From JANPIX01 sp031425195 (GTDB lineage: Bacteria > Pseudomonadota > Alphaproteobacteria > Rhodobacterales > Rhodobacteraceae), in the NCBI GenBank assembly GCA_031425195.1, contig JANPIX010000019.1:33966-97965 (forward strand): DNA of 64,000 bases, given 5' to 3'. Under the pieces are notes generated by a model that worked only from the letters and a program-made list of their open reading frames with translations, ran no database searches and had not been told where the DNA came from. Both the position numbers and the translations under genes were made by a program. Positions 16,765 to 26,334 of this stretch are shown here, one piece after another (positions within the stretch are counted from its first letter, which is position 1; every line of letters begins with the position of its first letter).

Positions 16765-17697
16765 TTATTCGGCCAGAATGGTTGCATCTTTCAGAACCGA
16801 AGGATCAAGGGCATCTCCGGGCCGCGTCACAGTGGCGGCGGCGGTCAGCGCATCGATATGTTCCTGCAGCGCCTTTGTTTCCAACTCGTCCGCCAGTTCT
16901 TCGCGCAGATCGTCCAAGGACGGCGCGGCAGCAACGCGGGTTTCATCCAGTTTCACCAGATGCCAGCCGAATTGCGTCTCGATGGGGCCCGCGACATCGC
17001 CAGCCTTCATCCCGACAACCGCATCCTCAAACGGTTTGACCATCATGCCCAGACCAAACCAGCCAAGATCACCGCCATTCGCAGCCGAACCGTCTGACGA
17101 ATTGGCCTTGGCCAATTCTGCAAAATCGGCACCGCCATCAATCTGTCCCTTCAGCTCAGTGGCCTTTTCCTGACTGTCCACAAGGATATGGGACGCGCGG
17201 TATTCCGTGCCGGGAACCAGATCCTTGATCCGCAGGTCATAGGCCGCTTGAATAGTCGCATCGTTGACCGCCGTATCGACCACATGCTGCAATTCAACAG
17301 CGGAAACATAGCCGCGACGCTGATTGTCGAGCGTCAGCGTGTCGCGTTTGGTCAGTTTGTCGGCGGCGGCCTGTTCCAATGCGGTTTGCTGCACCAGTTG
17401 GTCAAGGATGCCCTTGTACAGCACCGCGTCTTCCAGGGTTTTGTATTGGTCCGGCAGCGTATCGCGCAGCGCCACCATGTGGCCAAGCGTGATGTCAGTA
17501 CCGTTTACGGTTGCAACCACCGTGTCCGCAGTGACGCCAAGCGACGCCGCAGTCACCGCGGGCGCTGTGGGTTCCACCTCGACGGCTGGGTCGACTGCGG
17601 GCGTTTCGGTCGTGGCGTCTTGGGCAAAAGCCGCAAAGGACAGGCCCAAAGACAGGGCCAGAACCGAACAACCGGCCAAGTTTACCGATTTCATCAT
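16765..17697 (-). CDS. Parvulin-type peptidyl-prolyl isomerase, exported
   Basis: 310 residues. The N-terminus is a signal peptide (basic MMKS, hydrophobic core, AFAQD cleavage region near residue 26), so it acts in the periplasm. A low-complexity Pro/Ala/Val linker follows. The parvulin domain spans about 165-255, from YRASHILVDSQEKA through GDLGWFGLGMMVKPFE to PIETQFGWHLVKLDE. Proteins of this type assist folding of exported and outer-membrane proteins (PrsA/SurA-like). It is divergent from secA, whose product moves its clients, and lies upstream of argJ. Confidence 0.9.
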   Translation of the reverse strand: MMKSVNLAGCSVLALSLGLSFAAFAQDATTETPAVDPAVEVEPTAPAVTAASLGVTADTVVATVNGTDITLGHMVALRDTLPDQYKTLEDAVLYKGILDQLVQQTALEQAAADKLTKRDTLTLDNQRRGYVSAVELQHVVDTAVNDATIQAAYDLRIKDLVPGTEYRASHILVDSQEKATELKGQIDGGADFAELAKANSSDGSAANGGDLGWFGLGMMVKPFEDAVVGMKAGDVAGPIETQFGWHLVKLDETRVAAAPSLDDLREELADELETKALQEHIDALTAAATVTRPGDALDPSVLKDATILAE

Positions 17698-17902
17698 ATC
17701 ACCTTCTCCTGATCGGGCGGCGCTGGGGCCGGGGCACGTTGACTATCGGCCAAGCTTTCCTTAAATCGCGAGGGTCGCGTAGGGCAGGGTTTGCGCCGTT
17801 CTTGGTTCTTCTAGGGAAGCAAGTTCTGGCGGGCAAGCCCAAGCCGTACAAGATCATGTCAGGCAGGGCTTGGGATGGTGAAAACGACCGCGCGAGGAAA
17901 AT

Positions 17903-20647
17903 ATGCTGGGTCTTGGAACGCTTGCAAAAAAGGTCTTCGGATCTCCGAATGACCGCAAGGTAAAATCTGTCCGACCCTTGGTCGATGCGATCAACAAGTT
18001 CGAGCCTGAATTTCAGGCACTGTCGGATGATGCGATCAAAGCCAAGACGGCAGAACTGCAAGAACGTGCCCGGAACGGCACCTCGCTTGACGATCTTCTG
18101 CCCGAGGCATTCGCCAACTGCCGCGAGGCGGCCCGCCGCGCACTTGGCCTGCGCGCCTTTGACGTGCAGCTGATGGGCGGTATCTTTCTGCATCAGGGCA
18201 ACATCAGCGAAATGAAGACCGGTGAAGGCAAGACTTTGGTTGCGACCTTGCCCGTCTATCTGAACGCCTTGGCCGGCAAGGGCGTGCATGTTGTGACGGT
18301 GAACGACTACCTCGCAAAGCGTGACGCGGAGTGGATGAGCAAGGTTTACGGTGCCTTGGGCCTGACGACTGGGGTCGTCTATCCGTTTCAGACGGATGTC
18401 GAAAAGCGCGCTGCCTATCGCTGCGACATCACCTATGCCACCAACAACGAACTTGGCTTTGACTATCTGCGCGACAACATGAAATCCCGCATCGAAGACA
18501 TGATGCAACGCGGGCATTTCTTTGCCGTGGTCGACGAAGTTGACAGTATCCTGATCGACGAGGCGCGCACGCCGCTGATCATTTCGGGGCCATCCGATGA
18601 TCGGTCAGACCTGTATCAGAAGATCGATCTGATCATGGCCGACGTCCTGCCCGAACACTTCAAGCTCGATGAAAAGGCCCGGTCGGCGGTTTATACGGAT
18701 GAAGGCAACGAATTCATCGAACAGCGTCTTGCCAGCAACGGCCTGCTGCCCGACGGTCAGTCGCTGTATGACCCTGAAAGCACTACATTGGTTCACCACG
18801 TCACGCAGGCGCTTCGTGCCCACAAGCTGTTCTACAAGGACCAGAATTATATCGTCCGCGATGACGAGGTCGTTCTGATCGACGAATTCACCGGCCGGAT
18901 GATGAAAGGCCGCCGCCTGTCAGAAGGTCTGCATCAGGCGATCGAGGCCAAGGAAGGCGTCACGATTCAACCTGAAAACGTGACATTGGCATCGGTGACG
19001 TTCCAGAACTATTTCCGCCTGTACGAAAAACTGGCCGGCATGACAGGGACCGCCCTGACCGAAGCGGAAGAATTCGCCACCATTTACGGGCTGGGCGTTG
19101 TGGAGGTTCCAACCAACCGCCCGATCCAGCGCAAGGATGACCACGATCAGGTCTATCGCACTGCTCGCGAAAAATACGCAGGCGTTGTCGCCTCGATCAA
19201 AGAGGCGCATGCGATTGGCCAGCCACTTTTGGTGGGCACTACCTCGATTGAAAAGTCCGAAGCCCTGTCGGAAATGCTCAAGGCCGAAGGCATTGCCCAC
19301 AACGTTCTGAACGCGCGCCAGCACGAACAAGAAGCGCAGATTGTGGCGGACGCCGGCAAGTTCGGTGCGGTCACCATTGCCACGAACATGGCAGGTCGCG
19401 GCACTGACATTCAGTTGGGTGGCAACGTCGAAATGATCGTGATGCAGGCCATCGCGAAAGACCCGCATCTGAACCCCGACGAATTGCGGAGCCGGATCGA
19501 AGCGGAACATGCCGAAGAAAAAGCCAAGGTGCTGGCCGCTGGCGGCCTGTTCGTTCTGGCAACCGAACGCCACGAAAGCCGCCGCATCGACAACCAGTTG
19601 CGCGGCCGTTCAGGCCGTCAGGGCGACCCCGGCCGTTCGTCATTCTTCCTGTCGCTTGAAGATGATCTGATGCGGATCTTTGGCTCGGAACGGCTCGATT
19701 CCGTTCTTTCGAAACTTGGGATGAAGGAAGGCGAGGCTATCGTCCATCCCTGGGTCAACAAATCACTGGAAAAAGCACAGGCCAAGGTCGAAGGGCGGAA
19801 CTTCGACATCCGCAAGCAACTGCTCAAATTCGACGATGTGATGAACGATCAGCGCAAGGCCATCTTTGGTCAGCGGCTGGAAATCATGCAGTCGACCGAG
19901 GTGGAAGAGATTGCGCAGGACATGCGGTATCAGGTGATCGACGATCTGGTCGATACCTTTCTGCCGCCAAAAAGCTATCCCGATCAGTGGAACGCCACGG
20001 GCCTTTACGCAGCGGTTCTTGAAAAGATGGGCCTCGATGTTCCGATCATCGCCTGGGCCAAGGAAGAGGGCGTTGATCAGGACGTGATCCGCGGCCGTCT
20101 GGAAGAAGCGTCGGATGCTTTCATGGCGGAAAAAGCGGCAGTGTTCGGGCCGGAAACCATGCGCAATGTGGAAAAGCAACTTCTGCTACAGACCATCGAT
20201 GCCAAGTGGCGCGAACATCTTATGCGGCTGGAGCATTTGCGGTCTGTCGTCGGTTTCCGAGGCTATGCCCAGCGTGACCCGCTGAATGAATACAAGACAG
20301 AAGGCTTCACCCTGTTTGAAACCATGCTCAACTCACTGCGTCAGGACGTGACGCAGAAATTGTCGCAGGTGCGCCCGATTTCCGAAGCGGAGCAAAAGGC
20401 GATGTTGGATCAGATTGTGGCCCAACGCGCGGCACCCCGCGTGGCTGTTGCCACCCCGGCAGCAGAACCGGCCCCGACATTGGCCATGGCCGGGGCGATG
20501 GTATCGCCAGATGCAGCAGACCTCACAACCGCTGCCGCAGGTTTTGACGAATCACGCCCTGAAACCTGGGGTAACCCGTCGCGCAATGATCCGTGCCCAT
20601 GTGGTTCGGGCGAAAAGTTCAAACATTGCCACGGAAAGTTTGTCTAA
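17903..20647 (+). CDS. secA: Preprotein translocase ATPase SecA
   Basis: 914 residues, full length. The Walker A site is in MKTGEGKTLVATLPVYLNA at about residue 105. DEVDSILIDEARTPLIISG marks the DEAD-like Walker B region. MAGRGTDIQLGG and the RGRSGRQGDPG motif VI identify the second nucleotide domain. The C-terminus ends in a zinc-binding SEC-C motif (CPCGSGEKFKHCHGK). SecA drives proteins through SecYEG. It is divergent from an exported parvulin. A 205-base gap separates the two starts, with no unambiguous promoter seen. Confidence 0.98.
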   Translation: MLGLGTLAKKVFGSPNDRKVKSVRPLVDAINKFEPEFQALSDDAIKAKTAELQERARNGTSLDDLLPEAFANCREAARRALGLRAFDVQLMGGIFLHQGNISEMKTGEGKTLVATLPVYLNALAGKGVHVVTVNDYLAKRDAEWMSKVYGALGLTTGVVYPFQTDVEKRAAYRCDITYATNNELGFDYLRDNMKSRIEDMMQRGHFFAVVDEVDSILIDEARTPLIISGPSDDRSDLYQKIDLIMADVLPEHFKLDEKARSAVYTDEGNEFIEQRLASNGLLPDGQSLYDPESTTLVHHVTQALRAHKLFYKDQNYIVRDDEVVLIDEFTGRMMKGRRLSEGLHQAIEAKEGVTIQPENVTLASVTFQNYFRLYEKLAGMTGTALTEAEEFATIYGLGVVEVPTNRPIQRKDDHDQVYRTAREKYAGVVASIKEAHAIGQPLLVGTTSIEKSEALSEMLKAEGIAHNVLNARQHEQEAQIVADAGKFGAVTIATNMAGRGTDIQLGGNVEMIVMQAIAKDPHLNPDELRSRIEAEHAEEKAKVLAAGGLFVLATERHESRRIDNQLRGRSGRQGDPGRSSFFLSLEDDLMRIFGSERLDSVLSKLGMKEGEAIVHPWVNKSLEKAQAKVEGRNFDIRKQLLKFDDVMNDQRKAIFGQRLEIMQSTEVEEIAQDMRYQVIDDLVDTFLPPKSYPDQWNATGLYAAVLEKMGLDVPIIAWAKEEGVDQDVIRGRLEEASDAFMAEKAAVFGPETMRNVEKQLLLQTIDAKWREHLMRLEHLRSVVGFRGYAQRDPLNEYKTEGFTLFETMLNSLRQDVTQKLSQVRPISEAEQKAMLDQIVAQRAAPRVAVATPAAEPAPTLAMAGAMVSPDAADLTTAAAGFDESRPETWGNPSRNDPCPCGSGEKFKHCHGKFV

Positions 20648-20816
20648 CCGCTGCACATTTGCGGCAAAGCTGTGGCCGACCCATTATGATTGTGTCGTAA
20701 TTTAGGCAATTGCGGCATTGACGTTGGGGTAGCGGAGTATTCATACCGTCAATCTGTCACGCAGTTGCCCGTTTTGGTTTGTAATGGATGATGGGGACTG
20801 CAAGGTTGGGGGTAAC

Positions 20817-20948
20817 ATGGCACGTCGTATCAGTTTGATCATGATCATTGTCGCAGTCAGTCTTGGTTCAGGGCATCTGGTCCAGTCACGCGCGGCACAG
20901 GAAAAGGCGATGCATTCGGCCAATCTCGCCGAACAGGGGAATGGCTGA
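20817..20948 (+). CDS. Possible 43-residue exported or membrane peptide
   Basis: ATG preceded by GGTTGGGGG. It has a basic start (MARRISLIM), a hydrophobic stretch IIVAVSLGSGHLV and a hydrophilic tail ending in EQGNG. It resembles a short signal-anchored protein, but no family was recognised. It is the only coding candidate in the 443 bases between secA and the OmpA-domain gene (20648-21090). Elsewhere in that stretch I see AT-rich sequence around 20680-20760 and no clear hairpin. It could be a chance open frame, or the 5' end of a decayed gene. Confidence 0.35.
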   Translation: MARRISLIMIIVAVSLGSGHLVQSRAAQEKAMHSANLAEQGNG

Positions 20949-21090
20949 CCGTTCTGCCAATCGCGGGGGCCCGACCGGTGCACCTTTGGCGCATCCGTTG
21001 ATTCATCCCTGACCCTGCGTAAAACATGGCTGGAACGACGCAAGGTGATCTGGCATCGTCCCCGCTGTGCGACGGCCGAATGGATCCCTT

Positions 21091-22614
21091 ATGATATCGA
21101 AATCCCTGTGGCTTGCGTTGCCGTTCTTGATTGTTTGCGCCAGCACCGCCGCATCACAGGACGTTACCCTTACCGCCCGCGATGGCAGCCTTTCCGTTGA
21201 CGGCACGCTGCAGGGTTATGACGGCGAATTTTACCGGATTTCATCAGCCTATGGCCGTTTGACCGTCGATGCCCAGGGCGTCATCTGTGATGGCCCGGGT
21301 TGCCCTGATCTCACAGCACCTTTCGCGACAATCCGCATCACCGGGGCCGACGGGCCATCGCAATCGTTGTTGTTGCCATTATGGTCGGCCTTCGCCACGC
21401 AAAAGGGACTGCGCATGACCCCGGAACCCTCTGATCCAGATGGTTTTTCCCTTTTGCTTCTTGATCCCGTCGCGGCCAAACCCGTTGCCCGAATCATCTT
21501 TGTGCCATCCGCACCCGACGCTGCCCGCCTTGAACTGGCCGAAGGGGGCGCAGACCTTGTATTGACGTTCCGCCCTGACGAAGGGTCGGCAGAACGTGTT
21601 GTCGCACTGGACGCCCTTGTGCCCATTGTCGCGCGCGACAACACGGTGCCAGTCATCACCACGGCCGATCTTGCGCGGGCGCTGTCGGGCAAAGTTGAAA
21701 ACTGGGCAGAACTGGGCGGGCCGGACATGCCTGTTGCCCTGCATGCACTTGCCCCTGACACCAGCCTTGCCGAGGCGCTGGAGGCGCGGTTGGGAAACCC
21801 GGTTGCGGCGACGATCCTTCACGCCTCTGCCAAAGATCTTGCCGCTGCCGTGGCGCGCGACCCATATGCCATTGCGATCACGGCGCGTTCGGACATCGGA
21901 CCCGCGCGTGCACTGCCACTTTCCGACAGTTGTGGATTCCCGTTGCAGCCCTCATCGCTTGCGATCAAGGCTGAGGATTACCCCCTTGTGCTGCCCGTCT
22001 TTCTTCAGACGCCCCGCCGTCGCCTGCCGCTTATTGCCCGCGAATTTCTGGAATTTCTGGCCGAACCTGCCGCGCAAGACGCCACATCAGACAGCGGATT
22101 CGTAAACCGGACACCCGAACGGTGGCCGCTGACCGCTGACGGGGTGCGCCTGATCAACGCAATCCGGGGGGCGGGCGAAGACACGGTCTTGGCAGATCTT
22201 CAAAGACTAGCCGAAACCATGGCCGCAACAGACCGGCTGTCGCTGACATTCCGCTTTGAAGATGGCTCTGCCACGCTCGACAGTCAAAGCCAAAACAACC
22301 TGTCCGATCTGGCCCGGCTGATGTCAGTGGGGAGTTTCCGGGGGCAGGACATGATTCTTGCCGGTTTCAGCGATGGTTCTGGTCCTGCCAGCGACAATCT
22401 GGGCCTGTCCCGCCAGCGCGCCGAAAGTGTGCTCGCCGCGCTTGCGCTCGCCGCGCCCGATCTGCCCCCCGGACAGGCGTTGCCCCGTGTGGAGGCGTTT
22501 GGTGAGGCGCTGCCAATGGCGTGTGACACTACAAGTGGTGGCCGCAAACTGAACCGGCGCGTCGAATTGTGGCTGCGGCCTGCCCCCGGCATTACAGCAA
22601 ACGCTGCGCCCTGA
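21091..22614 (+). CDS. Exported substrate-binding-like protein with C-terminal OmpA domain
   Basis: 507 residues. A signal peptide (MISKSLWLALPFLIVC, cleavage near residue 20) is followed by a type 2 periplasmic binding fold like PstS (VPIVARDNTVPVITTADLARA, WAELGGPDMPVALHAL). The C-terminal part, about 400-500, is an OmpA-like peptidoglycan-binding domain (FRFEDGSATLDSQSQNNLSDLARLM, LSRQRAESVLAAL, GRKLNRRVELWL). Such fusions are annotated as phosphate ABC substrate-binding/OmpA proteins; the ligand is unknown. ATG 21091 gives a proper signal peptide, though the frame opens at 21067. Its 3' end overlaps the convergent radC by 23 bases. Confidence 0.82.
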   Translation: MISKSLWLALPFLIVCASTAASQDVTLTARDGSLSVDGTLQGYDGEFYRISSAYGRLTVDAQGVICDGPGCPDLTAPFATIRITGADGPSQSLLLPLWSAFATQKGLRMTPEPSDPDGFSLLLLDPVAAKPVARIIFVPSAPDAARLELAEGGADLVLTFRPDEGSAERVVALDALVPIVARDNTVPVITTADLARALSGKVENWAELGGPDMPVALHALAPDTSLAEALEARLGNPVAATILHASAKDLAAAVARDPYAIAITARSDIGPARALPLSDSCGFPLQPSSLAIKAEDYPLVLPVFLQTPRRRLPLIAREFLEFLAEPAAQDATSDSGFVNRTPERWPLTADGVRLINAIRGAGEDTVLADLQRLAETMAATDRLSLTFRFEDGSATLDSQSQNNLSDLARLMSVGSFRGQDMILAGFSDGSGPASDNLGLSRQRAESVLAALALAAPDLPPGQALPRVEAFGEALPMACDTTSGGRKLNRRVELWLRPAPGITANAAP

Positions 22615-23359
22615 AGCTCAGCTCTTTCTCGCGGCCAATGATCAGATGGTCGTGAAGGGTGATGCCAAGCGTCGCCGCCGCATCCTGAATCTGACGAGTC
22701 ATATTGATATCTGCCTCAGATGGAGTCGGATCGCCGGACGGATGGTTGTGAACAAGGATAAGCGCGCTCGCGTTCAGTTCCAGTGCCCGTTTCACGACTT
22801 CACGGGGGTAGACGGGCACATGATCAACCGTCCCCCGCGCCTGTTCTTCATCTGCGATCAACACGTTCTTGCGGTCCAGAAACAGGATGCGAAACTGTTC
22901 GGTTTCCCGGTGCGCCATGGCGGTGTGGCAGTAATCCAAAAGGGCATCCCAGCTCGTCAGAACTGCACGTTGCATGACACGGGCACGCGCCATGCGGTGT
23001 GCCGCAGCCTCCACGATCTTCAATTCCTGAACTACGGCATCGCCCACGCCCTGCACTTCGATCAGGCGGGCAGGCGAAGCCGTCACCACGCGATTGAAGT
23101 CGCCGAAACGATCAAGGAGCGCGCGCGCAAGCGGTTTGACATCCTGCCGGGGGATGGCACGAAACAGCACAAGTTCCAGAAGTTCATAGTCGGGCAGGGC
23201 CGCAGCACCGCCCTCCGTGAACCGCGCACGAAGCCGTTTGCGGTGATCGGCGATGTAAGACGGAAGACGGTCACGCGGAACCGGGGTTCCATCAGCCTCG
23301 TCCCCATCGGTCGGGAACAGGGGCAAGGGCAATTCCTGAAAGGCGCGCGGCTGGGTCAT
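22592..23359 (-). CDS. radC: RadC family (JAB/MPN domain) protein
   Basis: 255 residues. An N-terminal helix-hairpin-helix region (LIEVQGVGDAVVQELKIVEAAAHRMAR at about 95-120) precedes the JAB metalloprotease-like domain, with motif LVHNHPSGDPTPSEADINMTRQI and YPREVVKRALELNASALIL. The metal-site residues are intact. RadC was linked to DNA repair, but its activity remains unsettled. It lies between the OmpA-domain gene and nagA on the minus strand. Confidence 0.93.
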   Translation of the reverse strand: MTQPRAFQELPLPLFPTDGDEADGTPVPRDRLPSYIADHRKRLRARFTEGGAAALPDYELLELVLFRAIPRQDVKPLARALLDRFGDFNRVVTASPARLIEVQGVGDAVVQELKIVEAAAHRMARARVMQRAVLTSWDALLDYCHTAMAHRETEQFRILFLDRKNVLIADEEQARGTVDHVPVYPREVVKRALELNASALILVHNHPSGDPTPSEADINMTRQIQDAAATLGITLHDHLIIGREKELSFRAQRLL

Positions 23360-23393
23360 TCAGCGATCATCGCCCGGCATCGTGAACAAATGC

Positions 23394-24539
23394 TTAACGG
23401 CGGGTCGTCCCAAGCGGTTCACCGCCCCGCCATACATGGCGCAAGGCCCAGTCGTGATCAAAATGAACCAGATCGCCACTTGCGCCGGGCACCAGTCGCC
23501 CCGACGCCGCACCAATCAGCCCCGCCGGGATGCGGGTGGCCATGGCAAGTGCACGTTCGGGGGGCAGACCCAGGCCGGCGATAGCGTAACGAACTGCCTG
23601 CGGTAGAGACAGGTCTGCCCCCGCCAAGGTTCCGTCCGGCAAGGTCAGACGACCGCCGGTTCGGATGATGCGACGGCCACCCAAAGTGAACTCGGTCATG
23701 TCTGTCCCGGCAATCGCCATCGCGTCTGACACCAGAAACAGCCCATCGGCACGAGCGGCAAGGGCAAGGCGCAGGGTGGCCGGGTGAACATGAATACCGT
23801 CGACGATCAGCCCGGCATGGATCGTGCCCGCCAGAACCGTGCCGACCAGCCCGGGTTCGCGATTGCCAAGCTGGCTCATCGCGTTGAACAGATGCGTCGC
23901 ACAGCGCGCCCCTGCGTCGATGGCCGCCGCAGCCTCATCGTGCGTGCATTCTGCGTGACCAAGGCTGACCACGACACCTGCCTCGGCCATGACCCTGATC
24001 TGCGCCGGGGTCACTGACGCGGGTGCCACTGTCACCATCAATGCGGGCAATTGCGCCGCTGCGTCGCAGATCTGTGCCAGATCGTCGTCCTGCATCGGAC
24101 GTAACAGCGCCGGGTCGTGCGCTCCACTGCGGCGGGGGTCAAGGTGCGGCCCTTCCAGATGCAGACCCAGAAACCCCGGCACATCCCCGCGGGCGGCTGC
24201 AATCCCGGCGGCAATTACTCGGGCCGTGACAGCAGGGTGATCCGTGATGAGGGTCGGCAAGATGCCCGTAGAGCCAAGCACAGCATGCGCCGCGCAAATC
24301 CGCTCCAACGCCCCGGCGTCAGTCGTCGGACCGACGCTCAGCCCCCCGCCGCCATTTACCTGCAGATCGACCAGCCCCGGCGCAAGTGTACCACCGGAAA
24401 GATCATGCCGATTGCCCTCCGGAAGGTCATCCTTTTCGACAATCGCCTCCACGCGCCCATTTTCCAGAACAAGTGCATGGTTGTGGAACATCGTCGTTCC
24501 ATCAAAGATCGCGGCACCTGTCAGGATCTGGCGCGTCAT
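23394..24539 (-). CDS. nagA: N-acetylglucosamine-6-phosphate deacetylase
   Basis: 381 residues. NagA converts GlcNAc-6P to glucosamine-6P. Amidohydrolase features: GLVDLQVNGGGG, then GLHLEGPHLDPRRSGAHDP with the metal-binding Glu, SLGHAECTHDEAAAAIDAGA, ATHLFNAMSQLGNREPG, IVDGIHVHP and LVSDAMAIAGT. The ATG overlaps the stop of the SIS deaminase gene (ATGA); an upstream open frame runs antisense through that gene's neighbour and is spurious. Third enzyme of the leftward nag operon. Confidence 0.95.
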   Translation of the reverse strand: MTRQILTGAAIFDGTTMFHNHALVLENGRVEAIVEKDDLPEGNRHDLSGGTLAPGLVDLQVNGGGGLSVGPTTDAGALERICAAHAVLGSTGILPTLITDHPAVTARVIAAGIAAARGDVPGFLGLHLEGPHLDPRRSGAHDPALLRPMQDDDLAQICDAAAQLPALMVTVAPASVTPAQIRVMAEAGVVVSLGHAECTHDEAAAAIDAGARCATHLFNAMSQLGNREPGLVGTVLAGTIHAGLIVDGIHVHPATLRLALAARADGLFLVSDAMAIAGTDMTEFTLGGRRIIRTGGRLTLPDGTLAGADLSLPQAVRYAIAGLGLPPERALAMATRIPAGLIGAASGRLVPGASGDLVHFDHDWALRHVWRGGEPLGTTRR

Positions 24540-25561
24540 AACGTGCTGGTAACCTTGCGCAAATGCGGTGGCGCGTCGGGATCGAACCCGCGCCGGCGCG
24601 CCAGACCTTCGACAAAGGCGTAAAAGCTGACAATTGCGACCAGCGGCGCAAGAAGCGGGTGCACCCCCGTGACCATCGGCAACGTCGTGCAGCCCGTTGC
24701 CTCTGCACCGGTCAGAAACACGTCTGCGCCTTGCGATGACAACCGTTCTGCGGTGGCAATGATCTGGCTTTGCGCCGCGTCCTGCACCGCAAGCGCAAGG
24801 ACCGGAAACCGTTCCTGCACGATGGCCGAAGGGCCGTGAAGCACTTCGGCAGCAGAATAGCTTTCGGCATGCATGCCGCAGGTTTCCTTCAACTTGAGCG
24901 CCATTTCCGCCGAGATTGCGAAACCGGGCCCGCGACCAAGGACATAGGCCTGTCGTGCCAACGACAGCCGATCCAAAAGCGGCAGCCAATCCAACAACAG
25001 CGCCTTTGAAAAAGCGTCGGGCAGGCCCGCAATTGCCTGTTGCAGCGCGCGGTCCTGTTGCCATTCCGCGAGCAAGGACAACCCGGCCACAACCGAACTG
25101 ACAAAGGTTTTGGTTGCCGCGACGCTTTGTTCTTCGCCCGCAGCAAGTGACAGACAATGATCGGCAGCCAGCGCCATCGGTGAATCGGAAAAGTTGGTGA
25201 TTGCCACTGTCAACGCGCCGCCGGATCGTGCCCCCTGCATCATGGCCACGATGTCGGGGCTTTTGCCTGACTGCGAAACCCCGATGCAGGCAGCACCGTC
25301 AAGCCGCAAAGGCCGCCTATAGATCGACGCGATCGACGGCCCGACCGAGGCCACCGGGATACCCGCCACCAGTTCGACGGCATACTTCAGATAGGTCGCC
25401 GCGTGGTCAGATGACCCACGCGCAATGGTGACAATCAGCCGGGGGTCGGCATCGCGCAAGGCCTGCCCCGCCGACTGCACCAAGGCGGCGCTTTGAGTCA
25501 GGAAGCGCTGCGTCGCCTCTGGGATCTCAGCCACTTCGCGGGCCATGTGGCTGTGGGTCAT
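24536..25561 (-). CDS. SIS-domain glucosamine-6-phosphate deaminase (NagB-II/AgaS-like)
   Basis: 341 residues, equivalent to the isomerase half of GlmS without the glutaminase domain. Two SIS domains are visible: VTIARGSSDHAATYLKY and SQSGKSPDIVAMMQGAR in the first, and YVLGRGPGFAISAEMALKLKE in the second. A C-terminal PLLAPLVAIVSFYAFVEGLARRRGFDPD matches GlmS/NagB-II proteins. Between NagA and the kinase it fits deamination of GlcN-6P to fructose-6P. ATGA overlaps on both sides show tight coupling. Confidence 0.88.
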   Translation of the reverse strand: MTHSHMAREVAEIPEATQRFLTQSAALVQSAGQALRDADPRLIVTIARGSSDHAATYLKYAVELVAGIPVASVGPSIASIYRRPLRLDGAACIGVSQSGKSPDIVAMMQGARSGGALTVAITNFSDSPMALAADHCLSLAAGEEQSVAATKTFVSSVVAGLSLLAEWQQDRALQQAIAGLPDAFSKALLLDWLPLLDRLSLARQAYVLGRGPGFAISAEMALKLKETCGMHAESYSAAEVLHGPSAIVQERFPVLALAVQDAAQSQIIATAERLSSQGADVFLTGAEATGCTTLPMVTGVHPLLAPLVAIVSFYAFVEGLARRRGFDPDAPPHLRKVTSTL

Positions 25562-26334
25562 TGCGCATGTCCTGTATCATCGGGGTCGATCTGCAATTCG
25601 GCAGCAAAATCATAGGCGTCACCCCGATACATCGAACGGGTGAATTCGACGACAGCACCGGTGGGCAAATAGGATATGCGTTCAATACGAAGTCCGGCGG
25701 CACCCTGCGGGACGTCAAGAAGTTGCGCGTCGCGAAGGCCAAGGTTTTCTGCCGATATCCGCTGAACGGCGCGCACCGGGCGCAAACCGCGTGCCGAAAG
25801 CGTGGCGTAAAGAGACTGTTCTACCGCAGCGGGGTCCGGCAGGATTGCTGTCGAAAGCGAGGCGCGTTCGATGGCCATCGGCTGTCCATCGGCATGGCGA
25901 ACCCGTTCAAGCCGCGCCACCTTGTCCTGGGCGGCCAGTCCCAGCGCCATAACCTCTTCCGGGGTGGGCAGGAACAGCCCCCGCTCCAACCAGCGAGACT
26001 CTGATTGTAACCCGCGCCGGGCCATGTCTTCGGTGAAGGATGTCAGCCGCGAAAGGGATTGCTGAACCCGTCCCCTGCGCGAGGCAACATAAGACCCCGA
26101 TCCTTGTTTCTGAATCACCGCCCCACTTGTGACCAACGCACCTATGGCCTTGCGCACTGTCACGCGGGAAAGGTCGGTCAGCAGGGCAATTTCCCGCTCG
26201 GGCGGAAGGGGTGTATCCGGTGCCAGAAATCCGCTTTCGATCCCCGCCTCGATGCGCCGTCGCAACTGCACATACAACGGTCCGGCTGCCGGGTTCATCC
26301 ACAACTCGGGGCGAAGATAATCTGCAGCGGTCAC
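25558..26334 (-). CDS. GntR-family (HutC/NagR-type) regulator
   Basis: 258 residues, GTG start overlapping the kinase stop (GTGA). An N-terminal winged helix (LPPEREIALLTDLSRVTVRKAIGAL, residues ~43-67) is followed by a UTRA ligand domain (TSFTEDMARRGLQSESRWLERG, then LPTGAVVEFTRSMYRGDAYDF). HutC-type regulators bind sugar phosphates such as GlcNAc-6P. It is embedded in the nag operon, and a pair of repeat elements in the divergent nag/mur promoter are its likely targets. The ligand is inferred from context. Confidence 0.9.
   Translation of the reverse strand: MTAADYLRPELWMNPAAGPLYVQLRRRIEAGIESGFLAPDTPLPPEREIALLTDLSRVTVRKAIGALVTSGAVIQKQGSGSYVASRRGRVQQSLSRLTSFTEDMARRGLQSESRWLERGLFLPTPEEVMALGLAAQDKVARLERVRHADGQPMAIERASLSTAILPDPAAVEQSLYATLSARGLRPVRAVQRISAENLGLRDAQLLDVPQGAAGLRIERISYLPTGAVVEFTRSMYRGDAYDFAAELQIDPDDTGHAQ

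Noticed and set aside
24540..25157. Long N-terminal extension of nagA
   Set aside because: It runs through the SIS deaminase gene in another frame. The ATG overlapping that gene's stop gives a normal NagA start.
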